From Shewanella morhuae (GTDB lineage Bacteria > Pseudomonadota > Gammaproteobacteria > Enterobacterales > Shewanellaceae): a stretch of DNA of 64,000 nt. The stretch lies in assembly GCF_900156405.1 (NCBI RefSeq), contig NZ_FTNN01000002.1, forward strand, positions 226,547 through 290,546. Direction: 5' to 3'. Position numbers and translations under genes: made by a program. Each line of letters starts with the position of its first letter. The stretch's first letter is position 1. Under the pieces are notes generated by a model. It saw only the letters and a list, made by a program, of their open reading frames with translations. It had not been told where the DNA came from and did no database searches. Positions 28,145 through 38,674 of this stretch are shown piece after piece.

Positions 28145-29287
28145 CTAATTAGTTTTCATATCATTGACTGATTGCAGCATGATACGACTTTCGCGCTGAA
28201 ACTGAGGGGCAAAATCACCAAACCATTTTGCTACGGTTTCAAATTGCTTAATAAACTCATTTCTATCGCCACGTTTAAGCAAAGCTAATGCTTCACGATA
28301 GTTATCCAAATAGTCGCTGATTGCATGTTGACTGGCTTGCTGAGCAAAAATAATATCGGCATAAAGTTCTGGGCTTTGAGCAAATAAACGGCCAACCATT
28401 GCTAACTCTAAACGATAAATAGGTGAGCTAAATTGCAACAGAGTTTCAATATCGGCCTCTTCTTTACATAAGTTTAGGCCGTAAACAAAAGTCGAAAAAT
28501 GACGCATAGCCTGCACTAATTGCATCGCATTATCGTGACGTTCAGGTTCGGCTTCCACAATACGCGCGCCCCAAATAGCAATCTGCTCCAGCAGCCATTG
28601 GTATTTTTCCGGTGAGCGGCCGTGGCAAACGACCACGACTTGTTTTGCTAGGCTGCCAACATCGGGACCAAACATCGGATGAAAGCCAACAACAGGGCCT
28701 GAATGTGCCTCAAGCATGGCTTTTACTGGTTCTGTTTTAATCGAGGTTAAATCGGCTAAAATACAATCTTTGGGCAACTTGGTTAACTTTTCACGAATAA
28801 GCTCGCAAGTAATGGCAATCGGCACCGTTACCAACACCATACCCGCATCGGCAAATAAACTCTCAGCTTGTTGCCAATCGTCTTTATCAAGAATGTTAAC
28901 TTGATAACCCGACAGCTTAAGCATCTGTTGAAACAGGCTCCCCAACTGGCCTTTACCACCCACAATGACCACTGAGCCTAAATCAGTTTTGATTTGCTTA
29001 AAGCCAACATCTTTTTCATTAAGATAAGACTCACGCATAAGGCGGCGTAAAATATCTTCAATTAGTTGTGGTGCAATGCCCATTATTTTTGCTTCTTCAC
29101 GGCGTTTAGCCAACATAGCGGCCTCACGCTGCGGCGCATAAATAGGCAATCCAGCAGCATGTTTTACAGTGCCAACCTGCGCAACCAAATCTAAACGTTT
29201 ACGCAGTAAATGTAATAGTTGCTGATCCACACCATCTATTAGGCCGCGTAAGTGTTCTAATTCAGCGGTAGTTTTTTCGTTCATCAA
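28145..29287 (-). CDS. tyrA: T-protein: chorismate mutase / prephenate dehydrogenase
   Basis: A 380-residue bifunctional enzyme for tyrosine synthesis. Chorismate mutase is at residues 1-90 ([20 protein letters not shown]), prephenate dehydrogenase follows with the NAD loop [18 protein letters not shown] and the catalytic-region motif [10 protein letters not shown]. Length fits E. coli TyrA (373). It is 25 bp downstream of aroF, so the pair forms the tyrosine operon seen in enterobacteria. Confidence 0.96.
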   Translation of the reverse strand: MMNEKTTAELEHLRGLIDGVDQQLLHLLRKRLDLVAQVGTVKHAAGLPIYAPQREAAMLAKRREEAKIMGIAPQLIEDILRRLMRESYLNEKDVGFKQIKTDLGSVVIVGGKGQLGSLFQQMLKLSGYQVNILDKDDWQQAESLFADAGMVLVTVPIAITCELIREKLTKLPKDCILADLTSIKTEPVKAMLEAHSGPVVGFHPMFGPDVGSLAKQVVVVCHGRSPEKYQWLLEQIAIWGARIVEAEPERHDNAMQLVQAMRHFSTFVYGLNLCKEEADIETLLQFSSPIYRLELAMVGRLFAQSPELYADIIFAQQASQHAISDYLDNYREALALLKRGDRNEFIKQFETVAKWFGDFAPQFQRESRIMLQSVNDMKTN

Positions 29288-29312
29288 TTAAGTCCATTAG
29301 GCTGTGGCTAAT

Positions 29313-30404
29313 TTAAGCTACGGCGACGTTAAGTTTCACAAAGCGTGTTGGGAGTACTGAAGATAACTTTGATGCCCCATTACGTAAAATTGCTTCCGTT
29401 TTTTGCCAATTAATACAAGAATCTGTCACAGAAACACCATACGCTAGCTCATGCAGCGGTTTATCACAACTTTGATTCCCTTCGTTTAAATGACTTTCCA
29501 GCATGACACCAACAATTGATTTATTGCCATTATGAATTTGCTCGAACACATCTTCACAGACACTCTTTTGGCGGCTGTAATCTTTGGATGAATTACCGTG
29601 ACTGCAGTCAATAATCAGACGCGCATTAAGCTTAGCCTTATGCAATTGCAGCTCGCACTCAGCTACGCTAGCGGCGTCATAGTTAGGTGTTAGACCGCCC
29701 CGTAAAATGACGTGACCATCGGGATTACCTGCAGTTTGTAATAATGCCACTTGCCCCTGCTGGTTAATACCCATAAATCGGTGGCTGCTAGCCGCAGATT
29801 TAAGTGCATTAATTGCGACTTCTAACTTACCATCGGTACCATTTTTAAAGCCAACGGGCATAGACAAACCGGATGCCATTTCTCTGTGGGTTTGCGATTC
29901 TGTGGTACGTGCACCAATCGCTGACCAAGTCACTAATTCTGAAATATATTGCGGACTGATAGGATCGAGTGCTTCAGTTGCAACTGGTAGCCCTAATTCT
30001 GCAAGCCAAATCATCAATTCTCGGGCCATTTTCAAACCCTTTTCAACATCAAAGGATCCATCCATATCAGGATCGTTAATCATGCCCTTCCAACCAACGG
30101 TGGTACGCGGCTTTTCAAAATACACGCGCATTAAGATGTAAAACTCATCGCTAAGTTCATCGTGTAGCGTTTTAAGCTTTAGGGCATATTCTTTGGCGGC
30201 GGCGATATCGTGGATGGAGCAAGGACCTGTGACGATCAATACTCGGCTATCACGTTTATGGACAATATCAGCCACGGTTTTACGGGCATTTAGGATATAA
30301 CGGTAAGCATGATCAGGCAGCGGCAATGCATTTTTAAGCTCTTGCGGGGTAATTAATACTTTCTCTGAACTGATATGTACGTTGTTAATCGTATCTTGTT
30401 GCAT
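29313..30404 (-). CDS. aroF: DAHP synthase, class I-alpha (AroF/G/H type)
   Basis: Condenses phosphoenolpyruvate and erythrose 4-phosphate, the first shikimate step. The 363-residue protein has all core motifs: VTGPCSIHD, MRVYFEKPRTTVGWKG, IGARTTESQTHREMASGLS and IIDCSHGNSSKDY. Its position before tyrA argues for the tyrosine-sensitive isozyme, AroF; feedback specificity cannot be read directly. The ATG at 30404 is preferred over a GTG three codons upstream since GGTGG lies just before it. No clean TyrR box (TGTAAAN6TTTACA) was found upstream. Confidence 0.93.
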   Translation of the reverse strand: MQQDTINNVHISSEKVLITPQELKNALPLPDHAYRYILNARKTVADIVHKRDSRVLIVTGPCSIHDIAAAKEYALKLKTLHDELSDEFYILMRVYFEKPRTTVGWKGMINDPDMDGSFDVEKGLKMARELMIWLAELGLPVATEALDPISPQYISELVTWSAIGARTTESQTHREMASGLSMPVGFKNGTDGKLEVAINALKSAASSHRFMGINQQGQVALLQTAGNPDGHVILRGGLTPNYDAASVAECELQLHKAKLNARLIIDCSHGNSSKDYSRQKSVCEDVFEQIHNGNKSIVGVMLESHLNEGNQSCDKPLHELAYGVSVTDSCINWQKTEAILRNGASKLSSVLPTRFVKLNVAVA

Positions 30405-30595
30405 GCTTACCACCTAATACTGAGTATTTAATCCGTTGTTGAATTGATACCTAAGCAACGGGATTTCATTTCATAATGACCAATAGTGTCACCATCCAAA
30501 GCGAACTGTCGTAATGGTGCGGCATTACGAACGGATGACTACTATGCCTGCACATACCATCGAGATCAAGTAAGAATACTCAAAAAATAGCAACA

Positions 30596-30620
30596 AAAAA
30601 CCGCCACTAGGGCGGTTTTC
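30596..30620 (-). terminator. Terminator of the rpsP-rplS operon
   Basis: AAAACCGCC-ACTA-GGGCGGTTTT with TTTTTTG on the minus-strand side, about 40 bp past the rplS stop. Confidence 0.88.
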
Positions 30621-30659
30621 TGTGCGAACACTACGTCTTTTTTTCTGTAGCGGTAACTA

Positions 30660-31013
30660 TTACTTAGTTCCCAGCTTCTCACGGATACGTGCAGATTTAC
30701 CTGAACGCTCACGTAGATAGTACAGTTTGGCACGACGAACGCGGCCACGACGCTTAACTTCAATGCTAGCGATCAGTGGGCTGTGCGTTTGGAAAGCACG
30801 CTCAACACCTTCGCCATTAGAGATTTTACGTACTGTGAATGCAGAGTGCAGACCACGGTTACGCTTAGCAATTACCACGCCTTCGAAAGCCTGTAAACGC
30901 TCTTTTTCACCTTCTTTAACACGAACCTGAACTACTACTGTATCACCAGCACCAAACGCAGGTACGTCTTGTTTCATTTGCTCATCGTTGAGCATTTTAA
31001 TGATGTTGTTCAT
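30660..31013 (-). CDS. rplS: 50S ribosomal protein L19
   Basis: A 117-residue ribosomal protein: [20 protein letters not shown] opening, [21 protein letters not shown] and [21 protein letters not shown]19 lies at the 30S-50S interface. Last gene of rpsP-rimM-trmD-rplS, 34 bp after trmD. Confidence 0.98.
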   Translation of the reverse strand: MNNIIKMLNDEQMKQDVPAFGAGDTVVVQVRVKEGEKERLQAFEGVVIAKRNRGLHSAFTVRKISNGEGVERAFQTHSPLIASIEVKRRGRVRRAKLYYLRERSGKSARIREKLGTK

Positions 31014-31047
31014 AACTTACTCCGTTCTAGAATTAACTGAGCTACGA

Positions 31048-31794
31048 CTAAGCATGCTTGTTCATTGCTTCAACGAACTGCGCTAATTGAGTCGTTTGTT
31101 CGTCAGTCAGAGCTAGATTTTGCAATAATTCTGGCCGTCTCAGTAAAGTCCTACCAAGGCTTTGCTGTAAACGCCAGAGTCTAATTTGTTCGTGGTTGCC
31201 ACTTAGCAGCACTGCCGGTACGTCAAGGCCATCAAGGCTTTCAGGGCGAGTGTAATGTGGACAATCCAATAAACCGTCGGAGAAAGAATCTTGCTCCGCC
31301 GAAGCTTGTTTTCCTAGCACGCCAGGAACCAATCGCGATACTGAATCTATCAGAGTCATCGCTGGTAATTCGCCGCCCGAAAGCACGTAATCCCCAATCG
31401 ACCATTCTTCATCCACTTCCGTTTGAATGATACGCTCATCAATACCTTCGTATCGACCACACACCAAAATCAAACGCGATGATTGAGCCAACTCAGTGAC
31501 GCCTTGCTGATCCAGCTTGCGTCCTTGAGGTGACAAGTAAATCACCTTCGCACCTTCACCCGCTGCAGCTTTCGCCGCATGGATGGCATCACGCAAAGGT
31601 TGCACCATCATTAACATTCCGGGACCACCGCCGTAAGGTCGATCATCTACCGTATTATGTCTATCATGGGTGAAATCACGAGGATTCCACGTGTGCAACT
31701 CAAGCAGGCCGTTTTTCACGGCTCGACCCGTAACTCCAAAGTCTGTCACGGCACGGAACATCTCTGGGAACAGGGTTATTACCCCTAACCACAT
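31048..31794 (-). CDS. trmD: tRNA (guanine37-N1)-methyltransferase
   Basis: A 248-residue SPOUT methyltransferase that modifies G37 of tRNAs to prevent frameshifting. Visible signatures are [33 protein letters not shown] and [15 protein letters not shown], which form the trefoil-knot AdoMet pocket. Within the conserved ribosomal operon between rimM and rplS. Confidence 0.98.
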   Translation of the reverse strand: MWLGVITLFPEMFRAVTDFGVTGRAVKNGLLELHTWNPRDFTHDRHNTVDDRPYGGGPGMLMMVQPLRDAIHAAKAAAGEGAKVIYLSPQGRKLDQQGVTELAQSSRLILVCGRYEGIDERIIQTEVDEEWSIGDYVLSGGELPAMTLIDSVSRLVPGVLGKQASAEQDSFSDGLLDCPHYTRPESLDGLDVPAVLLSGNHEQIRLWRLQQSLGRTLLRRPELLQNLALTDEQTTQLAQFVEAMNKHA

Positions 31795-31809
31795 CTGTTG
31801 TACCTCGAC

Positions 31810-32340
31810 TTAGAAGTCAGGATCCCAATCCACTAAAATCTGTTTACCTTGCAGATCCACCGTTTTGATGAACTGCTCAGGGACAAAGGGGATCATACGT
31901 TCCACTTTGCCGAAACTATCTTTAGCGTTGGCTTTAACAAGTAGTACATCGTTTGATCCTGTTTCCACGATCTGATCGACGACACCCATGTTATAACCTG
32001 TTGTATTGACCACTTCGCAACCGATGAGATCGCGCCAATAAAATTCATCTACTGGCAAGTCACTCATCTGTTCCGGCAAAATCGCAATCTCACAATTTGT
32101 GAGTATTTGCGCTTGCTCCCGTGTTTCTACTCCGTCAAGTAAAGCCACTAAAGCCTTGCCTTGATGACGCCACTGGGTGACCTTAATTTCGCGCCATTCA
32201 CCGTTTTCTTTAATAAGCCAAGGCGAATAGTCAAAGATACCTTCAACAGAATCGGTATAGGCGGTGATTTTCAGCCAACCTTTAATGCCATGACAGGAGC
32301 CTAATTTCCCCAGTACGACTGGCTGTTGGTTACTGCTCAT
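31810..32340 (-). CDS. rimM: Ribosome maturation factor RimM
   Basis: A 176-residue 30S maturation factor with the RimM N-domain ([18 protein letters not shown]) and a C-terminal PRC-barrel ([20 protein letters not shown]). The ATG at 32340 is chosen over an adjacent TTG. Second gene of the operon, 20 bp after rpsP. Confidence 0.96.
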   Translation of the reverse strand: MSSNQQPVVLGKLGSCHGIKGWLKITAYTDSVEGIFDYSPWLIKENGEWREIKVTQWRHQGKALVALLDGVETREQAQILTNCEIAILPEQMSDLPVDEFYWRDLIGCEVVNTTGYNMGVVDQIVETGSNDVLLVKANAKDSFGKVERMIPFVPEQFIKTVDLQGKQILVDWDPDF

Positions 32341-32360
32341 CAATCTATACCTTAACGCTA

Positions 32361-32612
32361 TTAAGCAGTTGCTTTACGAGCGTCTTTAATCAATTTTGCT
32401 ACACGTTCTGTAGCAGCTGCACCGTTAGAAACCCAGTGCTCAACGCGTGCTAGGTCTAAACGTAACGTTTCTTCTTGGCCACGGGCCAATGGGTTGAAGA
32501 AACCAACACGTTCGATGAAACGACCGTCACGAGCGTTACGGCTATCAGCAACAACGATGTTATAAAATGGACGCTTTTTTGCGCCGCCACGAGCTAAACG
32601 AATGGTAACCAT
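32361..32612 (-). CDS. rpsP: 30S ribosomal protein S16
   Basis: An 83-residue protein with the standard opening [20 protein letters not shown] and [16 protein letters not shown]. First gene of rpsP-rimM-trmD-rplS; about 220 bp separate it from ffh, including a terminator-like hairpin. Confidence 0.98.
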   Translation of the reverse strand: MVTIRLARGGAKKRPFYNIVVADSRNARDGRFIERVGFFNPLARGQEETLRLDLARVEHWVSNGAAATERVAKLIKDARKATA

Positions 32613-32645
32613 GCGTTTTCAATCCTCTAATGATTTGCTTGAAGC

Positions 32646-32686
32646 AAAAATAAAAACTGGAACCCCGTGTTCGCGAAGAGTTCCAG
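32646..32686 (-). terminator. Terminator after ffh or leader hairpin of rpsP
   Basis: CTGGAAC and GTTCCAG close a hairpin at 32657-32686 whose inner part contains TTCGCGAA. On the minus strand it is followed by TTTTTATTTTTG. It sits between ffh and rpsP, so it either ends ffh transcription or attenuates the ribosomal operon. Confidence 0.75.
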
Positions 32687-32829
32687 ATAGAAAGCCGAAA
32701 GATTTTACCTGAGTTTCCAACGAATGCAACCTAAGATGGCGATTATTAAACCTACCACCTTAGTACACTCATCATCACAATCAGAACCTACCGACTGATA
32801 ACGTATTAAATTCAACCAGAAATGTATGA

Positions 32830-34203
32830 TTAACGCCCAGGAAACTTCATTCCTGGTGGCATCATGCCACGCATACCGCGCATCATTTTTTGCATGCCGC
32901 CTTTAGCCGACATTTTTTTCATCATTTTTTGCATTTGGGTAAATTGCTTAAGCAAACGGTTTACATCTTGGATTTGCGTACCAGAACCCGCAGCAATACG
33001 ACGTTTACGTGAGCCTTTGATTAAGTCAGGGTTCTTACGTTCCTTAGACGTCATCGAATTGATCATGGCTTCCATTTGGCCGGTCATTTTGCCATCTTGG
33101 ATTTGTGCTAAGGCTTCTGGGGGCAATTGACCTACGCCTGGCAGTTTTTCCAGCATGTTCATCATGCCGCCCATGTTTTTCATTTGCTGTAACTGTTCAC
33201 GGAAATCTTCTAAATCGAAACTACCACCTTGCTTCACTTTCGAAGCGAGCTTCATGGCCTTTTCTTTATCTACGCCACGCTCCACTTCTTCGATAAGCGA
33301 TAATACATCGCCCATGCCGAGAATACGTGAAGCAATACGATCCGGATGGAACGGTTCTAGCGCATCCGTTTTTTCGCCCACGCCGAGGAATTTAATCGGC
33401 TTACCTGTAATATGGCGAATCGATAACGCTGCACCACCACGCGCATCACCGTCGACTTTGGTTAAGATAACCCCGGTCAATGGTAATGCTTCGTTAAATG
33501 CTTTGGCCGTATTCGCCGCATCTTGACCTGTCATCGCATCAACAACGAATAAGGTTTCAATAGGCTTAACCGCAGCATGTAACGCTTTGATTTCGTCCAT
33601 CATGGCTTCATCGACATGCAAACGACCTGCGGTATCGAGGATCACCACATCGATGAACTTTAATTTAGCGTGGGCAATAGCTGCCTTAGCGATATCAACG
33701 GGCTTTTGGCTGACGTCCGATGGGAAAAACTCCACAGCGACTTCTTGCGCTAAGGTTTCAAGCTGTTTAATCGCCGCAGGACGATAAACGTCGGCGCTGA
33801 CAACTAATACTGATTTTTTATGACGCTCGCGTAAAAACTTACCCAGTTTTGCCACACTGGTGGTTTTACCTGCGCCTTGCAGGCCTGCCATCATAATTAC
33901 GGCAGGCGGCTGAGTCGCTAAATCTAAAGCTTCATTCGCCTCGCCCATAGACTTTTCAAGCTCGTTTTGAACGATCTTAATAAAGGCTTGACCAGGGCTT
34001 AAGCTTTTAGAGACTTCTTGGCCAACAGCACGTTCTTTTACGTTATTAACGAATTCGCGTACTACAGGTAGGGCAACATCGGCCTCCAGCAGTGCCATAC
34101 GCACTTCGCGCAGAGTTTCCTTAACGTTTTCTTCAGTTAAGCGACCACGGCCACTGATATTTTTCAGTGTGCGTGACAGTCTGTCGGTTAGGTTCTCAAA
34201 CAT
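32830..34203 (-). CDS. ffh: Signal recognition particle protein
   Basis: A 457-residue SRP54 GTPase that targets inner-membrane proteins. The N and G domains show GLQGAGKTTSVAKLGKFL, DVYRPAAIKQL, DTAGRLHVD and TKVDGDARGG, and the methionine-rich M domain ends MMKKMSAKGGMQKMMRGMRG. It is divergent from ypjD as in E. coli. Confidence 0.98.
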   Translation of the reverse strand: MFENLTDRLSRTLKNISGRGRLTEENVKETLREVRMALLEADVALPVVREFVNNVKERAVGQEVSKSLSPGQAFIKIVQNELEKSMGEANEALDLATQPPAVIMMAGLQGAGKTTSVAKLGKFLRERHKKSVLVVSADVYRPAAIKQLETLAQEVAVEFFPSDVSQKPVDIAKAAIAHAKLKFIDVVILDTAGRLHVDEAMMDEIKALHAAVKPIETLFVVDAMTGQDAANTAKAFNEALPLTGVILTKVDGDARGGAALSIRHITGKPIKFLGVGEKTDALEPFHPDRIASRILGMGDVLSLIEEVERGVDKEKAMKLASKVKQGGSFDLEDFREQLQQMKNMGGMMNMLEKLPGVGQLPPEALAQIQDGKMTGQMEAMINSMTSKERKNPDLIKGSRKRRIAAGSGTQIQDVNRLLKQFTQMQKMMKKMSAKGGMQKMMRGMRGMMPPGMKFPGR

Positions 34204-34507
34204 CGTCCCGTTCTATACCTTTAAAGAGTCTCTATTGATAGATGATATTATAACGATGCATGCACATTATGCTACTACTGCACTCATCTTGATGGTGCTT
34301 ACTTGATTGTACTTAAGTGTTTTACTTGCTTTGTGTCATGTTTTATCGCTGATGACACATTATTTATGCATAACAATAAGAATCTGCTAAATTTTGCAAC
34401 TCATGTCACTGCCCATTTGCCAACAGCTCATGTTATTCTAGGGTAAATATTGATCTGTATGCCCCGTTTTTAAGGCACCTTTAACTACACAAATAGGCTA
34501 ATTACCC
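34204..34507. other. Intergenic, divergent ffh and ypjD promoters
   Basis: About 300 bp between divergent genes. It has several TTGATT/TTACTT-like stretches, none convincing enough to call as a promoter. Confidence 0.3.
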
Positions 34508-35296
34508 ATGGTCATCTTTTCTGCCTCAGCCATGTTTTTTTACTGCATTGCATTGGTATTAGTGACGAGTCGATTATTTCATCCAGAAGGGCCAAATCGC
34601 CGCGCTGTCGCAAGCTTTGCGGCTATTGCAGTGATATTACATGCAGCTGCACTCTCACAAGTGATTTTCACCACTGATGGTCAAAACTTTAGCCTGACGA
34701 ATGTGATTTCCTTAGTAAACTGGATTATCGCTTTCACTTTTACCATATTGATGTTTAGGTTAAAAGTGATTGTAGTCGTACCCGTCGTTTATGCCTGTTC
34801 GGTACTCTCAGTTGCCTTACTCTGGCTGTTACCACCTAAGTTTATTATTCATTTTGAACTTTATCCTGAAGTATTAGCCCATGTAGTGTTGTCGCTCATG
34901 GCTTACAGTGCCCTAATGATTGCAGCGCTATATGCGATACAATTGGCGATGATCCAAAATAAACTGAAGAAAAAACAATTTATGCTGAGCCCTGGTATCC
35001 CACCACTGATGACGGTTGAGAAACAACTTTATCATTTGGTTATTATCGGCGTTATTCTGCTCAGTTTGTCACTTGCTACCGGATTTATTTTCCTCGACGA
35101 CATGTTCGCCGATGGCAAAGGTCACAAGGCAATTTTATCTATAATGGCATGGTTTGTTTATATAACTATGTTGTGGCAGCAATATTGGGTAGGTTGTAAG
35201 ATAAAGACAGCGGTCATTTACACGCTAACTGGCGCAGGCTTACTTTCTCTTGCCTATTTTGGCGCACGTATTGTCAAAGAGTTAATCCTCAGCTAA
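34508..35296 (+). CDS. ypjD: Cytochrome c assembly-type inner-membrane protein YpjD
   Basis: A 262-residue protein with about eight hydrophobic helices, related to the CcmC/CcsA/HemX core of cytochrome c assembly proteins. Its place beside ffh and corB is the same as in E. coli. The exact function is not known; E. coli corB-corC-ypjD work links it loosely to magnesium and membrane processes. A terminator follows the stop. Confidence 0.85.
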   Translation: MVIFSASAMFFYCIALVLVTSRLFHPEGPNRRAVASFAAIAVILHAAALSQVIFTTDGQNFSLTNVISLVNWIIAFTFTILMFRLKVIVVVPVVYACSVLSVALLWLLPPKFIIHFELYPEVLAHVVLSLMAYSALMIAALYAIQLAMIQNKLKKKQFMLSPGIPPLMTVEKQLYHLVIIGVILLSLSLATGFIFLDDMFADGKGHKAILSIMAWFVYITMLWQQYWVGCKIKTAVIYTLTGAGLLSLAYFGARIVKELILS

Positions 35297-35302
35297 ACAT
35301 TT

Positions 35303-35349
35303 AAGTCGGCAAAGGCAGTTAATCCTGCCGCCGACTTGACACTTTTTTT
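35303..35349 (+). terminator. Terminator after ypjD
   Basis: AAGTCGGC (35303-35310) and GCCGACTT (35330-35337) close a hairpin with an inner GGCAG/CTGCC stem; T7 follows after five bases. Confidence 0.65.
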
Positions 35350-35395
35350 AAATGTCGGTATTTAATTAAGTTTACTGGCCATATTGGAGCCTTTT

Positions 35396-36670
35396 TTGGA
35401 CGCTATATCGACAAGCGCACTCCTGATCATTTTATTAGTGCTTATCCTATTCTCAGCCTATTTTTCAGGCTCAGAAACCGCAATGATGACTCTCAATCGC
35501 TATCGTTTACGCCACTTAGCCAATAACGGCCACAAGGGAGCGATTCGGGCTTTAAAACTGCTTGAGCGTCCTGACCGTTTAATTGGCTTAATTTTGATCG
35601 GTAATAACTTAGTCAACATTTCAGCCTCTGCCATTGCGACTATCATTGGTATGCGCCTTTGGGGTGACTTAGGTGTGGCTATTGCCACTGGTGTACTCAC
35701 CTTAGTTGTGCTCGTTTTTGCTGAGGTTACGCCAAAGACTATTGCAGCTCTCAATCCTGAACGTATTGCCTTCCCTTCTAGTATATTACTTATCATACTT
35801 TCAACGGTTTTCGCCTACGTTGTTTCAGGTGTTAACTTGATAACCACAGCTATTTTACGGCTGTTGGGGATAAAAACGGTAAACAGTAGCGATGCATTAA
35901 GCCAAGAAGAATTACGCACCGTAGTGCATGAAGCTGGCGCGCTCATCCCCCAACGCCACCAAGAAATGCTGTTATCAATCTTAGATTTAGAAAAAGTCAC
36001 TGTTGAAGATATTATGGTGCCGCGCTCTGATATTTACGCAATTAACATGAATGATGAGTTTAAATATATCAACCGTCAGGTCATTCAAAGTCCACATACC
36101 CGCGTGCTAATTTATCGCGACACCATCGACGATGCGGTGGGCTTTATTCATTTACGCGATGCGCTGCGCCTACAGTCTAAAAAGCAATTTAGTAAGTCGT
36201 CTTTACTGCGGGCAGTAAAAGAGCTCTATTTCATCCTTGAAGGTACGCCACTTAACGTACAGCTGGCTAACTTCCAACAAAATAAAGAACGTATCGGCTT
36301 AGTTGTCGATGAGTATGGTGATATTCAAGGTTTAGTCACACTTGAAGATATTCTTGAAGAGATTGTTGGTGACTTCACCACCTCAATGTTAACAGCCCCA
36401 AGTGACGATATTCAGGTACAACAAGATGGTAGCTATCTCGTCGACGCGGGCATAACTATCCGCGATTTAAATAAAGAAATGAAGTGGAATTTCCCAACCG
36501 ATGGCCCTAAAACCCTTAATGGTCTTATTCTGGAATATTTAGAAGAAATCCCTTCAGTCAATACCAGTTTACGTTTGGCTGGCTATCCTTTAGAGATAGT
36601 CGATGTGGCAGAGAATATGATAAAAACCGTGCGTATTATGCCGCAGTTTTATTATCCACCGAGAACTTAA
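35396..36670 (+). CDS. corB: CNNM/HlyC-CorC family transporter CorB
   Basis: A 424-residue protein related to magnesium transporters of the CNNM/CorB type. The DUF21 membrane domain is at about 1-185 (FSAYFSGSETAMMTLNRYR, FAEVTPKTIAAL), a CBS pair follows (VEDIMVPRSDIYAI, IGLVVDEYGDIQGLVTLEDI), and a CorC/HlyC domain ends the protein. The start is taken as TTG 35396 since GGAG lies six bases upstream; an in-frame TTG at 35384 would contain that site. No ATG is available nearby. Confidence 0.92.
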   Translation: MDAISTSALLIILLVLILFSAYFSGSETAMMTLNRYRLRHLANNGHKGAIRALKLLERPDRLIGLILIGNNLVNISASAIATIIGMRLWGDLGVAIATGVLTLVVLVFAEVTPKTIAALNPERIAFPSSILLIILSTVFAYVVSGVNLITTAILRLLGIKTVNSSDALSQEELRTVVHEAGALIPQRHQEMLLSILDLEKVTVEDIMVPRSDIYAINMNDEFKYINRQVIQSPHTRVLIYRDTIDDAVGFIHLRDALRLQSKKQFSKSSLLRAVKELYFILEGTPLNVQLANFQQNKERIGLVVDEYGDIQGLVTLEDILEEIVGDFTTSMLTAPSDDIQVQQDGSYLVDAGITIRDLNKEMKWNFPTDGPKTLNGLILEYLEEIPSVNTSLRLAGYPLEIVDVAENMIKTVRIMPQFYYPPRT

Positions 36671-36764
36671 CCCTCAATGACAGAATCGGCCAAGCAACAT
36701 TGTTATACAGCCCAGCCGATGATGTTTATTTCAATTGAAACAATATCCAGCAATAGACTCACTG

Positions 36765-37289
36765 CTATCTAAGTTTTTGAGCCTCAAGCGCACGGCGCTT
36801 TTCAATTGCCATCGGCGTTATTTGCGTTTTCAGTGCTTTTTCTAAGCCCAGCATAAAATAGACTTCTGCCATCAAAAAAAATGGCCCAATTAATAGCTGA
36901 TTTAAATCGTCCACAAAAGCAGGTTTGGCTTTTTCATATTGATGACCAATTAACTGCAACACCCAGCCCATAACAAACACCCCTAGGGCCAGCCAAGTCG
37001 CGCCGGCAATATGCGCAGCCCACTGCGTAGTCATTAGTACTGGGATCATAAATAAAATGAGCCCTATTGAGAGCCTTAGGTGTAAACGAACATAATAAGC
37101 TAACACAAATACGCCCACGATAACTGCTAAGCTGGTTTCACCAATCCCCCCCAATGGAATACGTACAGTGGCCAGCAATAGGAAAGCAGACCAAATAATC
37201 AGTGGGATACCAATAAAATGCGTTTGAATATTACGCTGATTTAGATGCACACTTTTGTAGGTTGATAACTGCTCTACGGCGGATTTCAT
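36765..37289 (-). CDS. Mpo1-like (DUF962) membrane protein
   Basis: A 174-residue protein with five to six hydrophobic segments. The patterns HLNQRNIQTHFIGIPLIIW and QLIGHQYEKAKPA carry the paired histidines of the DUF962/YGL010w family. Yeast Mpo1 is an iron-dependent dioxygenase that shortens 2-hydroxy fatty acids; whether the bacterial protein does this is unknown. ATG 37289 is chosen because AAAGGGG lies upstream; an earlier start at 37328 lacks one. Confidence 0.8.
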   Translation of the reverse strand: MKSAVEQLSTYKSVHLNQRNIQTHFIGIPLIIWSAFLLLATVRIPLGGIGETSLAVIVGVFVLAYYVRLHLRLSIGLILFMIPVLMTTQWAAHIAGATWLALGVFVMGWVLQLIGHQYEKAKPAFVDDLNQLLIGPFFLMAEVYFMLGLEKALKTQITPMAIEKRRALEAQKLR

Positions 37290-37430
37290 TTCGGGCCCCT
37301 TTAAATTTACAGCTGCTATTATCAGCATCCAATAAGGATATATTGAAGCACCAAGCTAACGTAAAATAACTGGAGTGAACAGTAAAAGTGTATAAATTGT
37401 TATGTGCTATGATAAAAACTCTCTGGAAAA

Positions 37431-37457
37431 TAAAAAAGGAACCCGAAGGCTCCCTCA
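37431..37457 (-). terminator. Terminator of the pdxJ-acpS operon
   Basis: GGAGCC-TTCG-GGTTCC stem on the minus strand, then TTTTTTATTTT. It lies 27-50 bp after acpS. Confidence 0.8.
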
Positions 37458-37483
37458 TATAATTAATAAATACAGATGCTTAT

Positions 37484-37867
37484 CTATTGGGATTCGATGA
37501 TGACTGTTGCTATTGCGTAAGACTTTTCATCTGCAATAGAGATATGCCCGATCACTGCATTAAGTTGTTGCAAACGCGCTAAAGCCCCATCAGTAAAATG
37601 AATCATCGGCGCACCATCATCATTATTGCCAATGTGAATATGCTGAAACGACACACCGCGACCAATACCGGTGCCAAGCGCTTTGGCTGCGGCTTCTTTT
37701 GCAGCAAAACGCTTGGCAAGATAACGACTTGGCTGACTATGGGCAGTATAAATGGCCAACTCAGCCTCGGTCAGCACACGTTTAGCGAGCTTGTCGCCTG
37801 CGCGCACCACATGCGCCTCTATCCGCTCAATTTCAACGATATCGGTACCTAAACCAACAATCGCCAT
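37484..37867 (-). CDS. acpS: Holo-[acyl-carrier-protein] synthase
   Basis: A 127-residue phosphopantetheinyl transferase that activates acyl carrier protein. Metal-binding signatures are GLGTDIVEIERIE and RYLAKRFAAKEAAAKALGTG. The start overlaps the pdxJ stop by one base, the normal pdxJ-acpS arrangement. Confidence 0.97.
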   Translation of the reverse strand: MAIVGLGTDIVEIERIEAHVVRAGDKLAKRVLTEAELAIYTAHSQPSRYLAKRFAAKEAAAKALGTGIGRGVSFQHIHIGNNDDGAPMIHFTDGALARLQQLNAVIGHISIADEKSYAIATVIIESQ

Positions 37868-38604
37868 TATTCGCCTCGACGCCCTTCAAGCATTAACATT
37901 TTCATGTCTTTCACTGCTGTCGCTAAACCGTCAATGGCAGCACGTGCGACAATCGCATGGCCAATATTGAGCTCGTATAACTCAGGAATTGCCGCAATAG
38001 GCTTGACGTTGTGATAATGCAGACCATGACCTGCGTTAACGACTAAACCTTTGCCATGGGCATATTTTGCCATTTCGCTAATACGCGCTAACTCAGTGGC
38101 TTCTTGTGCTTGCGTTTTAGCATCGGCATAGCAACCCGTGTGGATTTCGATAAGCGGAGCCCCTGATGCAACCGCAGCATCAATTTGGCTTTTATCGGCA
38201 TCAATAAATAACGAGACTTGAATACCTTCTGCGGCTAAACGCCTTACTGCTGCGGTGATTTTATCCAATTGCCCTGCCACATCTAAACCGCCTTCAGTAG
38301 TCACTTCTTGGCGTTTTTCTGGCACTAAACAGACATAAGTTGGCTTAATTTCACAGGCGATATTGAGCATTTCTTCGGTTACCGCACATTCAAAATTCAT
38401 GCGAGTTGTTAATGTTTTTGCGAGTAGATATACATCACGATCGATGATGTGGCGTCGGTCTTCACGTAAATGAATCGTTATGCCATCGGCGCCAGCGTGT
38501 TCAGCTACCGCAGCGGCATGCACTGGATCAGGATAGTTAGTGCCACGGGCTTGGCGCAGGGTCGCAATATGGTCGATATTCACGCCCAATAGGATACGGC
38601 TCAT
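37867..38604 (-). CDS. pdxJ: Pyridoxine 5'-phosphate synthase
   Basis: A 245-residue TIM-barrel enzyme closing the pyridoxine ring. The opening [40 protein letters not shown] and [12 protein letters not shown] are family signatures. It lies between recO and acpS as in E. coli. Confidence 0.98.
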   Translation of the reverse strand: MSRILLGVNIDHIATLRQARGTNYPDPVHAAAVAEHAGADGITIHLREDRRHIIDRDVYLLAKTLTTRMNFECAVTEEMLNIACEIKPTYVCLVPEKRQEVTTEGGLDVAGQLDKITAAVRRLAAEGIQVSLFIDADKSQIDAAVASGAPLIEIHTGCYADAKTQAQEATELARISEMAKYAHGKGLVVNAGHGLHYHNVKPIAAIPELYELNIGHAIVARAAIDGLATAVKDMKMLMLEGRRGE

Positions 38605-38674
38605 CGGGAACTCCTTAATTATTAACGCTGATATTGCGGCCTATTGTACTTAGGCTCGCGCTAAAAAACAGGCG

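Noticed and set aside
30405-30600. TyrR operator upstream of aroF
   Set aside because: No TGTAAA-N6-TTTACA match was found; only an imperfect ATCCGTTG/CAACGGGAT inverted repeat is present.
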